From LGRD01 sp031378125 (GTDB lineage Bacteria; Pseudomonadota; Gammaproteobacteria; Burkholderiales; Burkholderiaceae_C): a DNA stretch of 58,110 nucleotides. The DNA lies in the NCBI GenBank assembly GCA_031378125.1, contig JANNDW010000003.1:1-58110 (forward strand), read 5' to 3'. Made by a program: the position numbers and the translations under genes. Positions 33,627-41,235 of the stretch are shown one piece after another. Numbering within the stretch: the stretch's first letter is position 1; every line of letters starts with the position of its first letter. The notes under the pieces were generated by a model that worked only from the letters and a program-made list of their open reading frames with translations, was not told the origin of the DNA and did not search any database.

Positions 33627-36347
33627 TTACTGGTCGATGCGAACGCAAAAACTCAGCGTGGCCTGGGCCGCCGGCGCCAGCGCGCCGAGCGTGGCGCTGA
33701 CCTTGCCGGCCGCGCCATCGGCCGGCGCCGTGACCGTGCCCTGGCTGACCGTGGCGGCGCAGGCCACGACGGCCGACGACATCTTGGTGCCGCTCGGCGT
33801 TGCATCCGACAGCACCATGCTCGACACCAGCGCGGTGCCCTCGTTGATGGCGGTGATGCGGTACTTGATGCAAGTACCCGGCAACGCGCCGGCGCTGATC
33901 TGGGCTTGCGAGTAGGTGTTCTCGGCGCCGTCGCAGTTGGCGTCGAGCACCTGTTCCTTGACCAGGCGGACCTGGCCCGCGATCACCGACGTGGTGTCCT
34001 GCGCCGAGACCGCGCCAGGTGCTGCCACGCCGTTGATGGCGCCGGTGACGGTGGCCGTCACGGTGCTCAGATCGACTTCGCCGATGGCGGCCGAACCCGA
34101 GGCGAACACCTTGACGAAGATGCGGGTCGACTCACCCAGGTCCAGCCCGGCGCCGGTGCCCACGGTGATCTGGCTGAGGTCGGTCAGCACCGGGTCGGTC
34201 GCGTCGAGAATGCCGTTGTTGTTGGCGTCCCAGTACACCACCGAGTTCCAGCCGGCCAGGCCGTCGGTGCGCGACAGGCTCACCCGGCCTGCGACCGCGC
34301 CTTCGCTCACGTTGCCGGCATTGGCCAGCGTGTGTGAATAGACGATGGTGCCGCCCGGGAACACCTGGCCGGCGTTGTTGGGCGTGACGGTGATTCCGCG
34401 CACGGTGTTGACGACGATCGCATCCAGCTTGCGGTCGAGCGCGCCGGTGGTCGACGACAGCACCCGGAAGTAGAGATTGACGCCGGGCGCCGGCGCCGCG
34501 GCGGCCGTGGCCGGCAGCGTGACCACCGCGCACACCGTGGCCGTCGCGCCGGCGTTGACCACGCCGGCCGCGGTGACGACCGCCCCCAGGGCCGAGCAGT
34601 CGCCGGCGCCGCCGCTGGCGTCGGCGCGGAAGCTCACGCTCCAGCCGGCGGGCAAGGTCAGCGCCGCGAAGCTGGCGTCGGTGCTGGCGTTCAACTGGTA
34701 GGTGTCGGCCACGGCCGAGGTGTTGTTCGCCTTGAGCACGAAGGTGGTCGACGCGCCCGGGTTGACGCTTTGGGTCGTCACCGGCAGGGCTTCCGGACCG
34801 GTGCCCGCGCCGGCCGTGTTGGCGGCACCATTGCGCAGGTCGACCGTGCTGGCGGTGATGGCGGCCAGGGTGTCGGTCACGCCGTCGCTGACCGCCGGGT
34901 TGAACACCGAGGTGGCGGTCATGGTCGCGCTGACCGGGGTGGCGCTGACGGCCCCCGAAGGCAACACCGCGCGCACGATCACGTGGTAGTTGACGCCCGG
35001 TGCAACCGGGCCGGTGTCGGGAATGCCATCGCCGTTGGTGTCGACCAGCGGCGTCACGCCATCGGCCTTGAACAGCAGGAAGGAAGTGCCGGCGGGGAAG
35101 CTGCCCGGCGCGGCCGTGATGTTGAACGAGTCGGTGCCGTTGCCGTTGTTCGTCACGTTGTTGTCGAACACCACCGTGGCGCCCTGGCTCGCGGCATTGA
35201 CGTTGACGATGTCGTTGGCCGCCGAGGCGTCGGTGGTCGATCCCAGGTCGTTGGCGACCACGGCCGCGGTCTGCTGCACGTTGTAGGTCGCGGTGTTGGT
35301 CGGTGCGGCGGCGGTTGGCGTTGCAACACCGGCACCGTCGGGGTCATAGCTGAAGTTCGCGGTGTTCGCGGTATTGGCTGACCCGGGGAGCACACCCGCG
35401 TTCACGTTGACCCGAAAGCTCACCGTGCCGGTGACGTTGGGCGCCACCGAATCGATGACGGCCGTCACACGGCCCGCGGCGGTAGCGCCGAAGTCATACG
35501 CGATGCCGGCCGGGTCTCCGGCGGCGGCGTCGGTCAATGTGGAGCCGCTCCACAACCCGCTGCCGGCCACGTAGCTCATGCCCGCCGTGGCGCCGGAGCC
35601 GATCAAGTCGGTGATCGTCACCGCGGTGGCGGTGCTGTTGCCGGTGTTGGTGTAGGTCAAGGTGATCGTGATCGCGCTCGTCGACGGCGACGGGCCCGAG
35701 GTCTGGCTGATGGCCTTGGTCACGTTGACCACGCCGTTGCCGGTGACCGTCACCGAGTCGGTGTTGATCACGGCCGGTGCGGTGCCACCGGCTGGCGTCA
35801 CGTCGGTTGCGGTCACGCTGATGCTGTCGGTCTGGCCGCTGGTGGCGGCACCGGGCACCCCGCCGGCGACGACGAACTTGAAGACGCCGCCAGCCGCCAG
35901 TGCGCCGGTGCCGGTGATCGGCGTGCCGTTGTCGGGCACGCCGTCGCCGTTGGCGTCGGCGAAGATCTGCAGCGTGCTGAAGTTGAACCCGCCCGCCACA
36001 TCGGCGGTCGCCAGGTTGAAGGTGTCGCTGCCGTTGCCGGTGTTGGTCAAGGTGTGCGGGAAATACACCGTCTGGCCAGGTGCGGCGGGCTTGCTCTGGT
36101 CGGCCACCAACGTAAAGCTGGACACCTGCTGGACCACGGTCTGCACCGTGTTCGACGTGGCGATGCGCTGCACCGCCGAAGCATCGGTGTAGGTGGCCGA
36201 AGCCTGGTTGCCGATGACCGAGCCCGCAGCGGGCGCCGCCGCGTGCGCCGCCGTGCCCGGGAACGCAACTGCGCACACCCCCCAGGCCAGCGACAGGACG
36301 GCGTGGCGCCAGCGCGCCAAGCCGTCCGGGTTTCTAGTTGCTTTCAT
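33627..36347 (-). CDS. Secreted DUF11-type repeat protein with calcium-site-like motifs (gene B)
   Basis: 906 aa from the start MKATRNPDGLARWRHAVLSL; signal peptide ends near GTAAHAA (residue 36). An AAAGGT Shine-Dalgarno lies about 8 bases before the ATG; the open frame extends 39 codons upstream without features. The protein is low-charge and Thr/Ala/Gly/Val-rich, built from beta-sandwich-like modules: N-terminal module shared with gene C, then DUF11-type blocks (TLTYTNTGNSTATAVTITDL near 270). Motifs of EF-hand-like calcium loops occur four times: DANGDGVPDNG, DTNGDGIPDTG, DANNNGILDATD, DANCDGAENT. The C-terminal domain starts near RLVKEQVLDANCDG and ends SFCVRIDQ. No anchor. Probably exported to the cell surface and held by gene C; inference. 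Confidence 0.85.
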   Translation of the reverse strand: MKATRNPDGLARWRHAVLSLAWGVCAVAFPGTAAHAAAPAAGSVIGNQASATYTDASAVQRIATSNTVQTVVQQVSSFTLVADQSKPAAPGQTVYFPHTLTNTGNGSDTFNLATADVAGGFNFSTLQIFADANGDGVPDNGTPITGTGALAAGGVFKFVVAGGVPGAATSGQTDSISVTATDVTPAGGTAPAVINTDSVTVTGNGVVNVTKAISQTSGPSPSTSAITITLTYTNTGNSTATAVTITDLIGSGATAGMSYVAGSGLWSGSTLTDAAAGDPAGIAYDFGATAAGRVTAVIDSVAPNVTGTVSFRVNVNAGVLPGSANTANTANFSYDPDGAGVATPTAAAPTNTATYNVQQTAAVVANDLGSTTDASAANDIVNVNAASQGATVVFDNNVTNNGNGTDSFNITAAPGSFPAGTSFLLFKADGVTPLVDTNGDGIPDTGPVAPGVNYHVIVRAVLPSGAVSATPVSATMTATSVFNPAVSDGVTDTLAAITASTVDLRNGAANTAGAGTGPEALPVTTQSVNPGASTTFVLKANNTSAVADTYQLNASTDASFAALTLPAGWSVSFRADASGGAGDCSALGAVVTAAGVVNAGATATVCAVVTLPATAAAAPAPGVNLYFRVLSSTTGALDRKLDAIVVNTVRGITVTPNNAGQVFPGGTIVYSHTLANAGNVSEGAVAGRVSLSRTDGLAGWNSVVYWDANNNGILDATDPVLTDLSQITVGTGAGLDLGESTRIFVKVFASGSAAIGEVDLSTVTATVTGAINGVAAPGAVSAQDTTSVIAGQVRLVKEQVLDANCDGAENTYSQAQISAGALPGTCIKYRITAINEGTALVSSMVLSDATPSGTKMSSAVVACAATVSQGTVTAPADGAAGKVSATLGALAPAAQATLSFCVRIDQ

Positions 36348-36485
36348 GACGATGACCTTTAGAGGGGCTGAGTTGACGATCCGAAGAAACCATGGGCTGC
36401 AGCCGCGGGAAAAAGCGCGCGCAAGCACCCGGCGCCGGTCACCGCGTGGCGGCCAACGATTCAAGAAAGGAAACGCGGCTGGGGT

Positions 36486-37010
36486 CTAGCGCGCCGCCGC
36501 GCCGGCCAGCGGGTTGGCGAGCGCCGCGGTGGCGCTGTTGACGCGCATGCGCGCTGTGTAGCGCTTGCTTTTGCCGGCGCCAAGCGCAACGGCGTTCCAG
36601 CGCAGGGAGCGGTATTCGGCCACCGGGACAAGCTGCTCGAGCTCGCGGCCATCGGCGCCTTTGACACGGCGCTTGAGTGGCACGGCCTGGTAGTTCTTGC
36701 CGTCCAGACTGGCGCTCACCTCGCCAGGGCGGGCACTGCTCAACACGAATTCGAGACCGAGCGGAATCGGCAAGGTCACCTCCAGTGCGCGCGCCGGATC
36801 GTCGCCTTTGTTGCGGTAGTCGACCCGGTATTCGATGAGGTCACCCGGCTGGACGGTGTCTGCCGACTCGACCGCTTCCTTCCCATCGGCAGCCACCACC
36901 ACCTTCACGCCAACCAACTGACTGACCACCTCGGCACGTGCCTGCGCGCTACCGGCAAACACGGCGCCCAGCACCAGCAGAGTGATTGAGATCGACTTGA
37001 AATATTTCAT
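36486..37010 (-). CDS. Small secreted DUF11-like protein (gene A), first gene of the surface locus
   Basis: 174 aa, signal peptide MKYFKSISITLLVLGAVFAG with cleavage near ARAEV. One beta-rich module: QPGDLIEYRVDYRNKGDDPA is the DUF11-type core, followed by LEVTLPIPLGLEFVLSSARP and RYTARMRVNSATAALANPLA. It looks like a single unit of the domain that is repeated in B, C and F. AAGGAGC ends three bases before the ATG, the best ribosome site of the locus; the frame extends upstream to 37103 but without homology. Gene B follows after 138 bases. The promoter must lie in 37011-37170. Could be a major subunit or a chaperone-like partner. Confidence 0.8.
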   Translation of the reverse strand: MKYFKSISITLLVLGAVFAGSAQARAEVVSQLVGVKVVVAADGKEAVESADTVQPGDLIEYRVDYRNKGDDPARALEVTLPIPLGLEFVLSSARPGEVSASLDGKNYQAVPLKRRVKGADGRELEQLVPVAEYRSLRWNAVALGAGKSKRYTARMRVNSATAALANPLAGAAAR

Positions 37011-37193
37011 GTTGCTCCTTGGAAATCGATTGCAGGCCGGAGCGAGGTTCGCTGTCCGTGATTCATCCATGCTCATGAATTTACCGATCCGCGGCGGATT
37101 CAAAAAAGCGATAAGAGGCCAGAAAAGCCGCTAGTTTGAAAGACTGCCTGGTTGGCCACTTTTTAGGAACCAGCGCCCCACAAGCAACACGCC

Positions 37194-37572
37194 CTCACTC
37201 GCGAAAGCACGGCGCTGCAATCGCAAGACCGCTCGCTGCGCCTTCCGCAGGAGCTGGCCGAGCGCTCGCCCGACGCCAACTTTGCCAACGACCGCGAGCG
37301 GCGCGACCTGCTGTTCAAGCGCGAGACGGCGCGCCTCACGGGCACAACTGCCGCGCAGGTACTCGGGTGCGGCGACCGCGCGATCGTCACGCCCGAACCG
37401 GCGGCGATGATCCGCGCCAACGACGAGGGGGTGATGGCGCGGGGCCGGCCAGAGACCTTCGAGGAAGAGCTCGACACCGCGGACGGCCGTGTCACCTTCC
37501 TAGCCACCCAGGGCGCGCTGTACGAGGCCGAAGGTCAAGTGGTCGGAATGTTCGGCATGTCGCGCGCCAGGA
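37194..37572 (+). pseudogene. PAS-domain fragment of a sensor kinase or related regulator
   Basis: One open stretch reads ERSPDANFANDRERRDLLFK, RETARLTGTTAAQVLGCGDR, IRANDEGVMARGRPETFEEE and TADGRVTFLATQGALYEAEG, then VVGMFGMSR. This is the complete pattern of one PAS/PAC unit (…FERLTG, ETFEE, GDVVGMFGISRDIT) seen in multi-PAS hybrid kinases of this bacterial order. It breaks off at both ends: upstream there is a TAG at 37164 and no start, downstream only non-homologous codons before the rng gene on the other strand. No kinase, GGDEF or receiver domain follows. A relic; the surface-locus promoter must lie upstream of, or within, it. Confidence 0.6.
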
Positions 37573-37615
37573 TCACTTCTTGGTCCAGAACTGCGGCAGT
37601 TTCGGCGCGGGCAAC

Positions 37616-39103
37616 CTACATCAGAACAATGTCGTACTGCTCCGGCGACCCGGTCGCCTCGGCCTGCAGCGAAATCGGCTTGCCGATGAAGTCGCTCAAG
37701 CCGGCCAGGTGCTGGCTCTCTTCGTCGAGCAGCATCTCGACCACGCTGGCCGCGGCGATGACGCGAAACTCCTTGGGGTTGAACTGGCGCGCTTCGCGCA
37801 GGATTTCGCGCAGGATGTTGTAGCAAACGCTGCGCGCGGTTTTCACCTGGCCCTTGCCCTGGCAGGTGGGGCAGGGCTCGCACAACATGTGGGCCAGCGA
37901 CTCGCGAGTGCGCTTGCGCGTCATCTCCACCAGGCCGAGTTGCGTGAAGCCGCTGACCGTGATCTTGGTGCGGTCGCGCGCCAGCTGTTTGCGCAACTCG
38001 GCCAGCACCGCCGTCTGGTGCTCCTCGCGCGACATGTCGATGAAGTCGATGATGATGATGCCGCCCAGGTTGCGCAGGCGCAGTTGGCGCGCCATCGCTT
38101 GCGCGGCCTCCAGGTTGGTCTTGAAGATGGTGTCGTCGAAGTTGCGCGCACCGACGAAGCCGCCGGTGTTCACGTCCACCGTGGTCAGCGCTTCGGTCTG
38201 GTCGATGATCAGGTAGCCGCCCGACTTCAGGTCGACGCGGCGCGCGAGCGCGCGCTCGATCTCCTCATCGATGTTGAACAGGTCGAAGATCGGCCGCTCG
38301 CCCTTGTAGTGCTCCAGCTTGGCCACCGAGGTGGGCGTGAACTCGGCGCCGAACTTTTTGAGCAAATCGAACTGCATGAGTGAATCGATGCGGATCGCCT
38401 GCGTGGCGTCGTGCGCCAGGTCGCGCAGCACGCGCTCGACCAGGCTCAGGTCCTGGTGCAGCAAGGCGCCGGGCGGCGACTTGAAGCTGCGTTCGCGCAC
38501 CGCGCCCCAGGTCTTGCGCAAGTAGCTGATGTCTTCCTGCAGTTCGGCATCGGTCGCTTCTTCAGCGTTGGTCCGCAAGATGAAGCCTCCGCCGGGCCCC
38601 GCGCCTTCGGGCACCGCCGCCAGCACGTTCATGCGCGCACGCAACTGCTCGCGCAATTCGTTGGAGCCGATCTTCTGCGAGATGCCGATGCGGTCGTCCT
38701 GCGGCAGGAACACCAGCAAGCGCCCGGCGATGCTGATCTGTGTGGACAGCCGCGCGCCCTTGGTTCCGATCGGGTCTTTGATGACCTGCACGGTCAGCGT
38801 CTGTCCTTCGAACACCAGCCGCTCGATCGGCGTGGGCGGCGGCGCGCCGGGCCCATGGTCGCCGCGTGGCGTGGCGCCATTGACCTGCACATCGGCGACG
38901 TGCAAAAACGCGGCGCGCTCCAGGCCGATGTCGATGAACGCCGACTGCATGCCCGGCAGCACGCGCGCCACCCGGCCCGCATACATGTTGCCCACCAAAC
39001 CACGCTCAAGCGCGCGCTCCACATGCAGCTCTTGGACCGCGCCGTTTTCGACGACCGCGACACGCGTTTCCTGCGGCGCCCAGTTGATCAGGATGTCTTG
39101 CAT
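37616..39103 (-). CDS. rng: Ribonuclease G
   Basis: Endoribonuclease, 495 aa, that matures the 5' end of 16S rRNA and cleaves AU-rich mRNA leaders; cytoplasmic, tetrameric. It starts MQDILINWAPQETRVAVVEN as RNase G proteins do. S1 RNA-binding domain about 38-125 (GNMYAGRVARVLPGMQSAFI), then 5'-sensor and DNase-I-like catalytic core with the metal-binding aspartates in TVDVNTGGFVG and GIIIIDFIDM, and the zinc-link CEPCPTCQGKG. It lacks the long C-terminal scaffold of RNase E, as expected. Downstream of maf by 20 bases, in the usual maf-rng order. Stop at 37616 next to the PAS relic. Confidence 0.95.
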   Translation of the reverse strand: MQDILINWAPQETRVAVVENGAVQELHVERALERGLVGNMYAGRVARVLPGMQSAFIDIGLERAAFLHVADVQVNGATPRGDHGPGAPPPTPIERLVFEGQTLTVQVIKDPIGTKGARLSTQISIAGRLLVFLPQDDRIGISQKIGSNELREQLRARMNVLAAVPEGAGPGGGFILRTNAEEATDAELQEDISYLRKTWGAVRERSFKSPPGALLHQDLSLVERVLRDLAHDATQAIRIDSLMQFDLLKKFGAEFTPTSVAKLEHYKGERPIFDLFNIDEEIERALARRVDLKSGGYLIIDQTEALTTVDVNTGGFVGARNFDDTIFKTNLEAAQAMARQLRLRNLGGIIIIDFIDMSREEHQTAVLAELRKQLARDRTKITVSGFTQLGLVEMTRKRTRESLAHMLCEPCPTCQGKGQVKTARSVCYNILREILREARQFNPKEFRVIAAASVVEMLLDEESQHLAGLSDFIGKPISLQAEATGSPEQYDIVLM

Positions 39104-39123
39104 GACCGGGATGGTATGTCAGC

Positions 39124-39759
39124 TCATCCAGCGTGGACGCCGGCCTGGCGCAGCAGCTGCGCGGTCTCGAACAAGGGCAGGCCCATGATGCCGGTGTAGC
39201 TGCCTTCGATGTGCGCGACCCACGCCGCCAGCGCGCTTTGAATGGCGTACGCACCCGCCTTGCCGAACGGTTCGCCGCTGGCGACGTAAGCCTGGATCAC
39301 GGGCTCGGGCAGATCGGCAAAACGCACCCGCGAGACGCTGACCGCCAACCATTGGCGCCGGCCCGCGGCCACCGCCACGGCGGTGATCACACGGTGGGTC
39401 TGGCCGGACAGCAGGCGCAAGGTGGCGCACGCATCTTCAGCGCCAGCTGGCTTGCCCAGGATGCGCCGGCCCAGCGCCACCGTGGTGTCCGAGCACAGGA
39501 TGGGCGCGTCGGGCAAGCCTCTTGACCGCAGCCGCCGGCGCGCGGCATTCAGCTTGGCACGCGTGACTCGTTCGCAATAGTCGGCCGGCAGCTCGCCGGG
39601 TTGCTCTGCTTCCAGGCTTTCGGCATCTTCGTCGGCGCCGGGCAGCAGCAGTTCGAAGCGCACGCCGATCTGGGCCAGCAACTGGCGCCGGCGCGGGCTC
39701 TGGGACGCAAGGTAGACAAAACCGCTGCCGATTCGCACCGATTCATTCACGGTCGTCAT
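39124..39759 (-). CDS. Maf-like nucleoside triphosphate pyrophosphatase (dTTP/UTP type)
   Basis: House-cleaning NTP pyrophosphatase, 211 aa, removes non-canonical or excess nucleotides. ASQSPRRRQLLAQIG is the N-terminal phosphate-binding motif, the catalytic-base region is SDTTVALGRRILGKP, RLLSGQTHRVITAV the next conserved block, and the C-terminal GSYTGIMGLPLFET, with the last block (GSYxxxxGLPL) of the YhdE type, which hydrolyses dTTP and UTP. Residues 1-15 are extra relative to E. coli YhdE and partly encoded by ATTCACGGT-type repeats; the true start may be downstream. In the gene order rsfS-rlmH-maf-rng. Confidence 0.9.
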   Translation of the reverse strand: MTTVNESVRIGSGFVYLASQSPRRRQLLAQIGVRFELLLPGADEDAESLEAEQPGELPADYCERVTRAKLNAARRRLRSRGLPDAPILCSDTTVALGRRILGKPAGAEDACATLRLLSGQTHRVITAVAVAAGRRQWLAVSVSRVRFADLPEPVIQAYVASGEPFGKAGAYAIQSALAAWVAHIEGSYTGIMGLPLFETAQLLRQAGVHAG

Positions 39760-39834
39760 TCACGGTGGCACTCACGGTGGGCGTTCACGGCAACGCATTC
39801 ACGGCGCTCATTCACGGTGATCATTCACGGTGAT
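39741..39834. repeat. ATTCACGGT repeat across the maf-rlmH junction
   Basis: About eight imperfect copies of ATTCACGGT at 11-15 base spacing fill the junction and run into the first codons of maf and the last codons of rlmH. On the coding strand they read ACCGTGAAT, which contains potential GTG starts, so the extra N-terminal residues of Maf are partly repeat-made. Confidence 0.8.
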
Positions 39835-40288
39835 AGGGGTGGTTGATCGTCACCGTCCAGGCCCGGTACAGCGCCTCGGCCAACAGCACGCGCACAAAGG
39901 CGTGCGGCAGGGTCAGGTCGGACAGGCGCAGCGTCTCGTGCGCGCTGGCCTTGAGCGTGGCGTCCAGGCCATCGGGCCCACCCACCAGCAAGGCCACATC
40001 GCGGCCGTCGCCCAACCACAGCGTCATGCGGTCGGCCAGTTGCAGGGTGGTCACGCGGTCGCCGCGCTCGTCGAGCACGACCCGCCGCGCACCTTTTGGC
40101 AGCGCGGCCTGCAGCCGGATGGCCTCGGCGGCCAGCAGCTGTTCGGCCGTGCGTGAACCGCGCGGCTCGGCCTTCACAGCCTTCAACTCCAGTGGCATCT
40201 CGGACGGAAAGCGCTTGGCAAATTCGCCGTAGGCGGCCTCGGCCCAGGCGGGCTGGCGCTGGCCCACCGCCACCAGCAGCAGCTTCAA
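39821..40288 (-). CDS. rlmH: 23S rRNA (pseudouridine1915-N3)-methyltransferase RlmH
   Basis: SPOUT-family methyltransferase, 155 aa, methylates pseudouridine 1915 in helix 69 of 23S rRNA on intact ribosomes. With a TTG start at 40288 it begins KLLLVAVGQR after the initiator, exactly the family N-terminus, and has the usual length of 155. The trefoil knot region shows LLVGGPDGLDATLKASA and LRLSDLTLPHAFVRVLLAEALYRAW, and the C-terminus NHPYHRE binds the ribosome substrate. No ATG or GTG lies closer; an upstream ATG at 40339 would add 17 residues overlapping rsfS. No clear Shine-Dalgarno. It starts 22 bases after the rsfS stop. Confidence 0.93.
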   Translation of the reverse strand: MKLLLVAVGQRQPAWAEAAYGEFAKRFPSEMPLELKAVKAEPRGSRTAEQLLAAEAIRLQAALPKGARRVVLDERGDRVTTLQLADRMTLWLGDGRDVALLVGGPDGLDATLKASAHETLRLSDLTLPHAFVRVLLAEALYRAWTVTINHPYHRE

Positions 40289-40310
40289 GTGCGCGGCCCG
40301 GCCAACAGCC

Positions 40311-41120
40311 TCATGCGCGCGACGGGCTCTTCCTGGCAACGGCCTTCTTGACCGCCGCCTTCGGTGCGGGCGCCCTCTTTGCGGGAGCTGATCTCGCGGG
40401 AGCCGCTCTTGCGGGGGCCCTCGTTGCAGGTGCCGCTCTTGCAGCTGTCTTCTTGACCGCGGCGCCCTTCGGCGCCGCCGGTGCCTTTGCCGACGCGCGC
40501 TTGACCCCCACCACCCGGGTCACCACGGCCTTGCCGACGGGTGAAGGCGGCCTGCGTGCCGGTACTTTGGCGCCGGCCGGGGCCTTTGCAGAACCCGCCC
40601 TCTTCACGGCGACCGGGTGCGCCGGCGCCCTGTTTGCGGGCGGCCTCTTCGGCGCGGCTTGCCTGGCTGGCGCCTTCTTTGCGGGCTTTTTCCGCGTCGC
40701 CGCCTCGACCGCCGGCGCCCGCTTCGAGCCCGTGGCCTTGTCGGGTTCAGACGCCTTCACCAGCTTCACCGCCGCGGAATTGAGCTTCATGTTGACCGGC
40801 TTCTCACCCCAAATCTCTTCCAGGTAGTAGTACTCGCGAATCGAGGGCTGCATCACATGCACCACGGCCGCGCCGCAGTCCACGATGATCCACTCGCCGT
40901 TGGCTTCGCCCTCGGTGCGCAGCACGGGGAAGCCGCTGCGCTTGACCGCGTCGCGCACGCTGGAGGCCAGTGACTTGGTCTGCCGGTTGCTCGTGCCCGA
41001 GGCGATGATCACGCGCTCGAACAGCGGCGACAGATGCTCGGTGTTGAACACGACGATGTTCTGGGCTTTCACGTCTTCCAGACCATCGACGATGGCGCGT
41101 TGCAGTTTTCGGATGTCCAT
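40311..41120 (-). CDS. rsfS: Ribosomal silencing factor RsfS with a histone H1-like C-terminal tail
   Basis: RsfS binds ribosomal protein uL14 and blocks subunit joining in starvation. Residues 1-115 are a normal RsfS: MDIRKLQRAIVDGLEDVKAQ, SGTSNRQTKSLASSVRDAVK, GEWIIVDCGAAVVHVMQPSI, REYYYLEEIWG. The usual protein ends near here (105-125 aa). This one continues for about 145 residues of Lys/Ala/Pro-rich repeats (KKPAKKAPARQAAPK, RAPARAAPARSAPAKRAPAP), like bacterial histone H1-like or AlgP tails. An AGGAG lies just before the ATG. The reading frame stays open without slippage signals, and codon use is normal, so the tail is probably translated. It may bind nucleic acid. Confidence 0.9.
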   Translation of the reverse strand: MDIRKLQRAIVDGLEDVKAQNIVVFNTEHLSPLFERVIIASGTSNRQTKSLASSVRDAVKRSGFPVLRTEGEANGEWIIVDCGAAVVHVMQPSIREYYYLEEIWGEKPVNMKLNSAAVKLVKASEPDKATGSKRAPAVEAATRKKPAKKAPARQAAPKRPPANRAPAHPVAVKRAGSAKAPAGAKVPARRPPSPVGKAVVTRVVGVKRASAKAPAAPKGAAVKKTAARAAPATRAPARAAPARSAPAKRAPAPKAAVKKAVARKSPSRA

Positions 41121-41235
41121 TCAGCTCCTGAGGTTGCCGGGGGTCTTGGCGGTGAGGGTCAATGCGTGGGCCAATGCGTGGGCCAATATATCGCGGCCGG
41201 GTGGGCCGCACCATGCCGCTGATCGCGCGCAGCCC

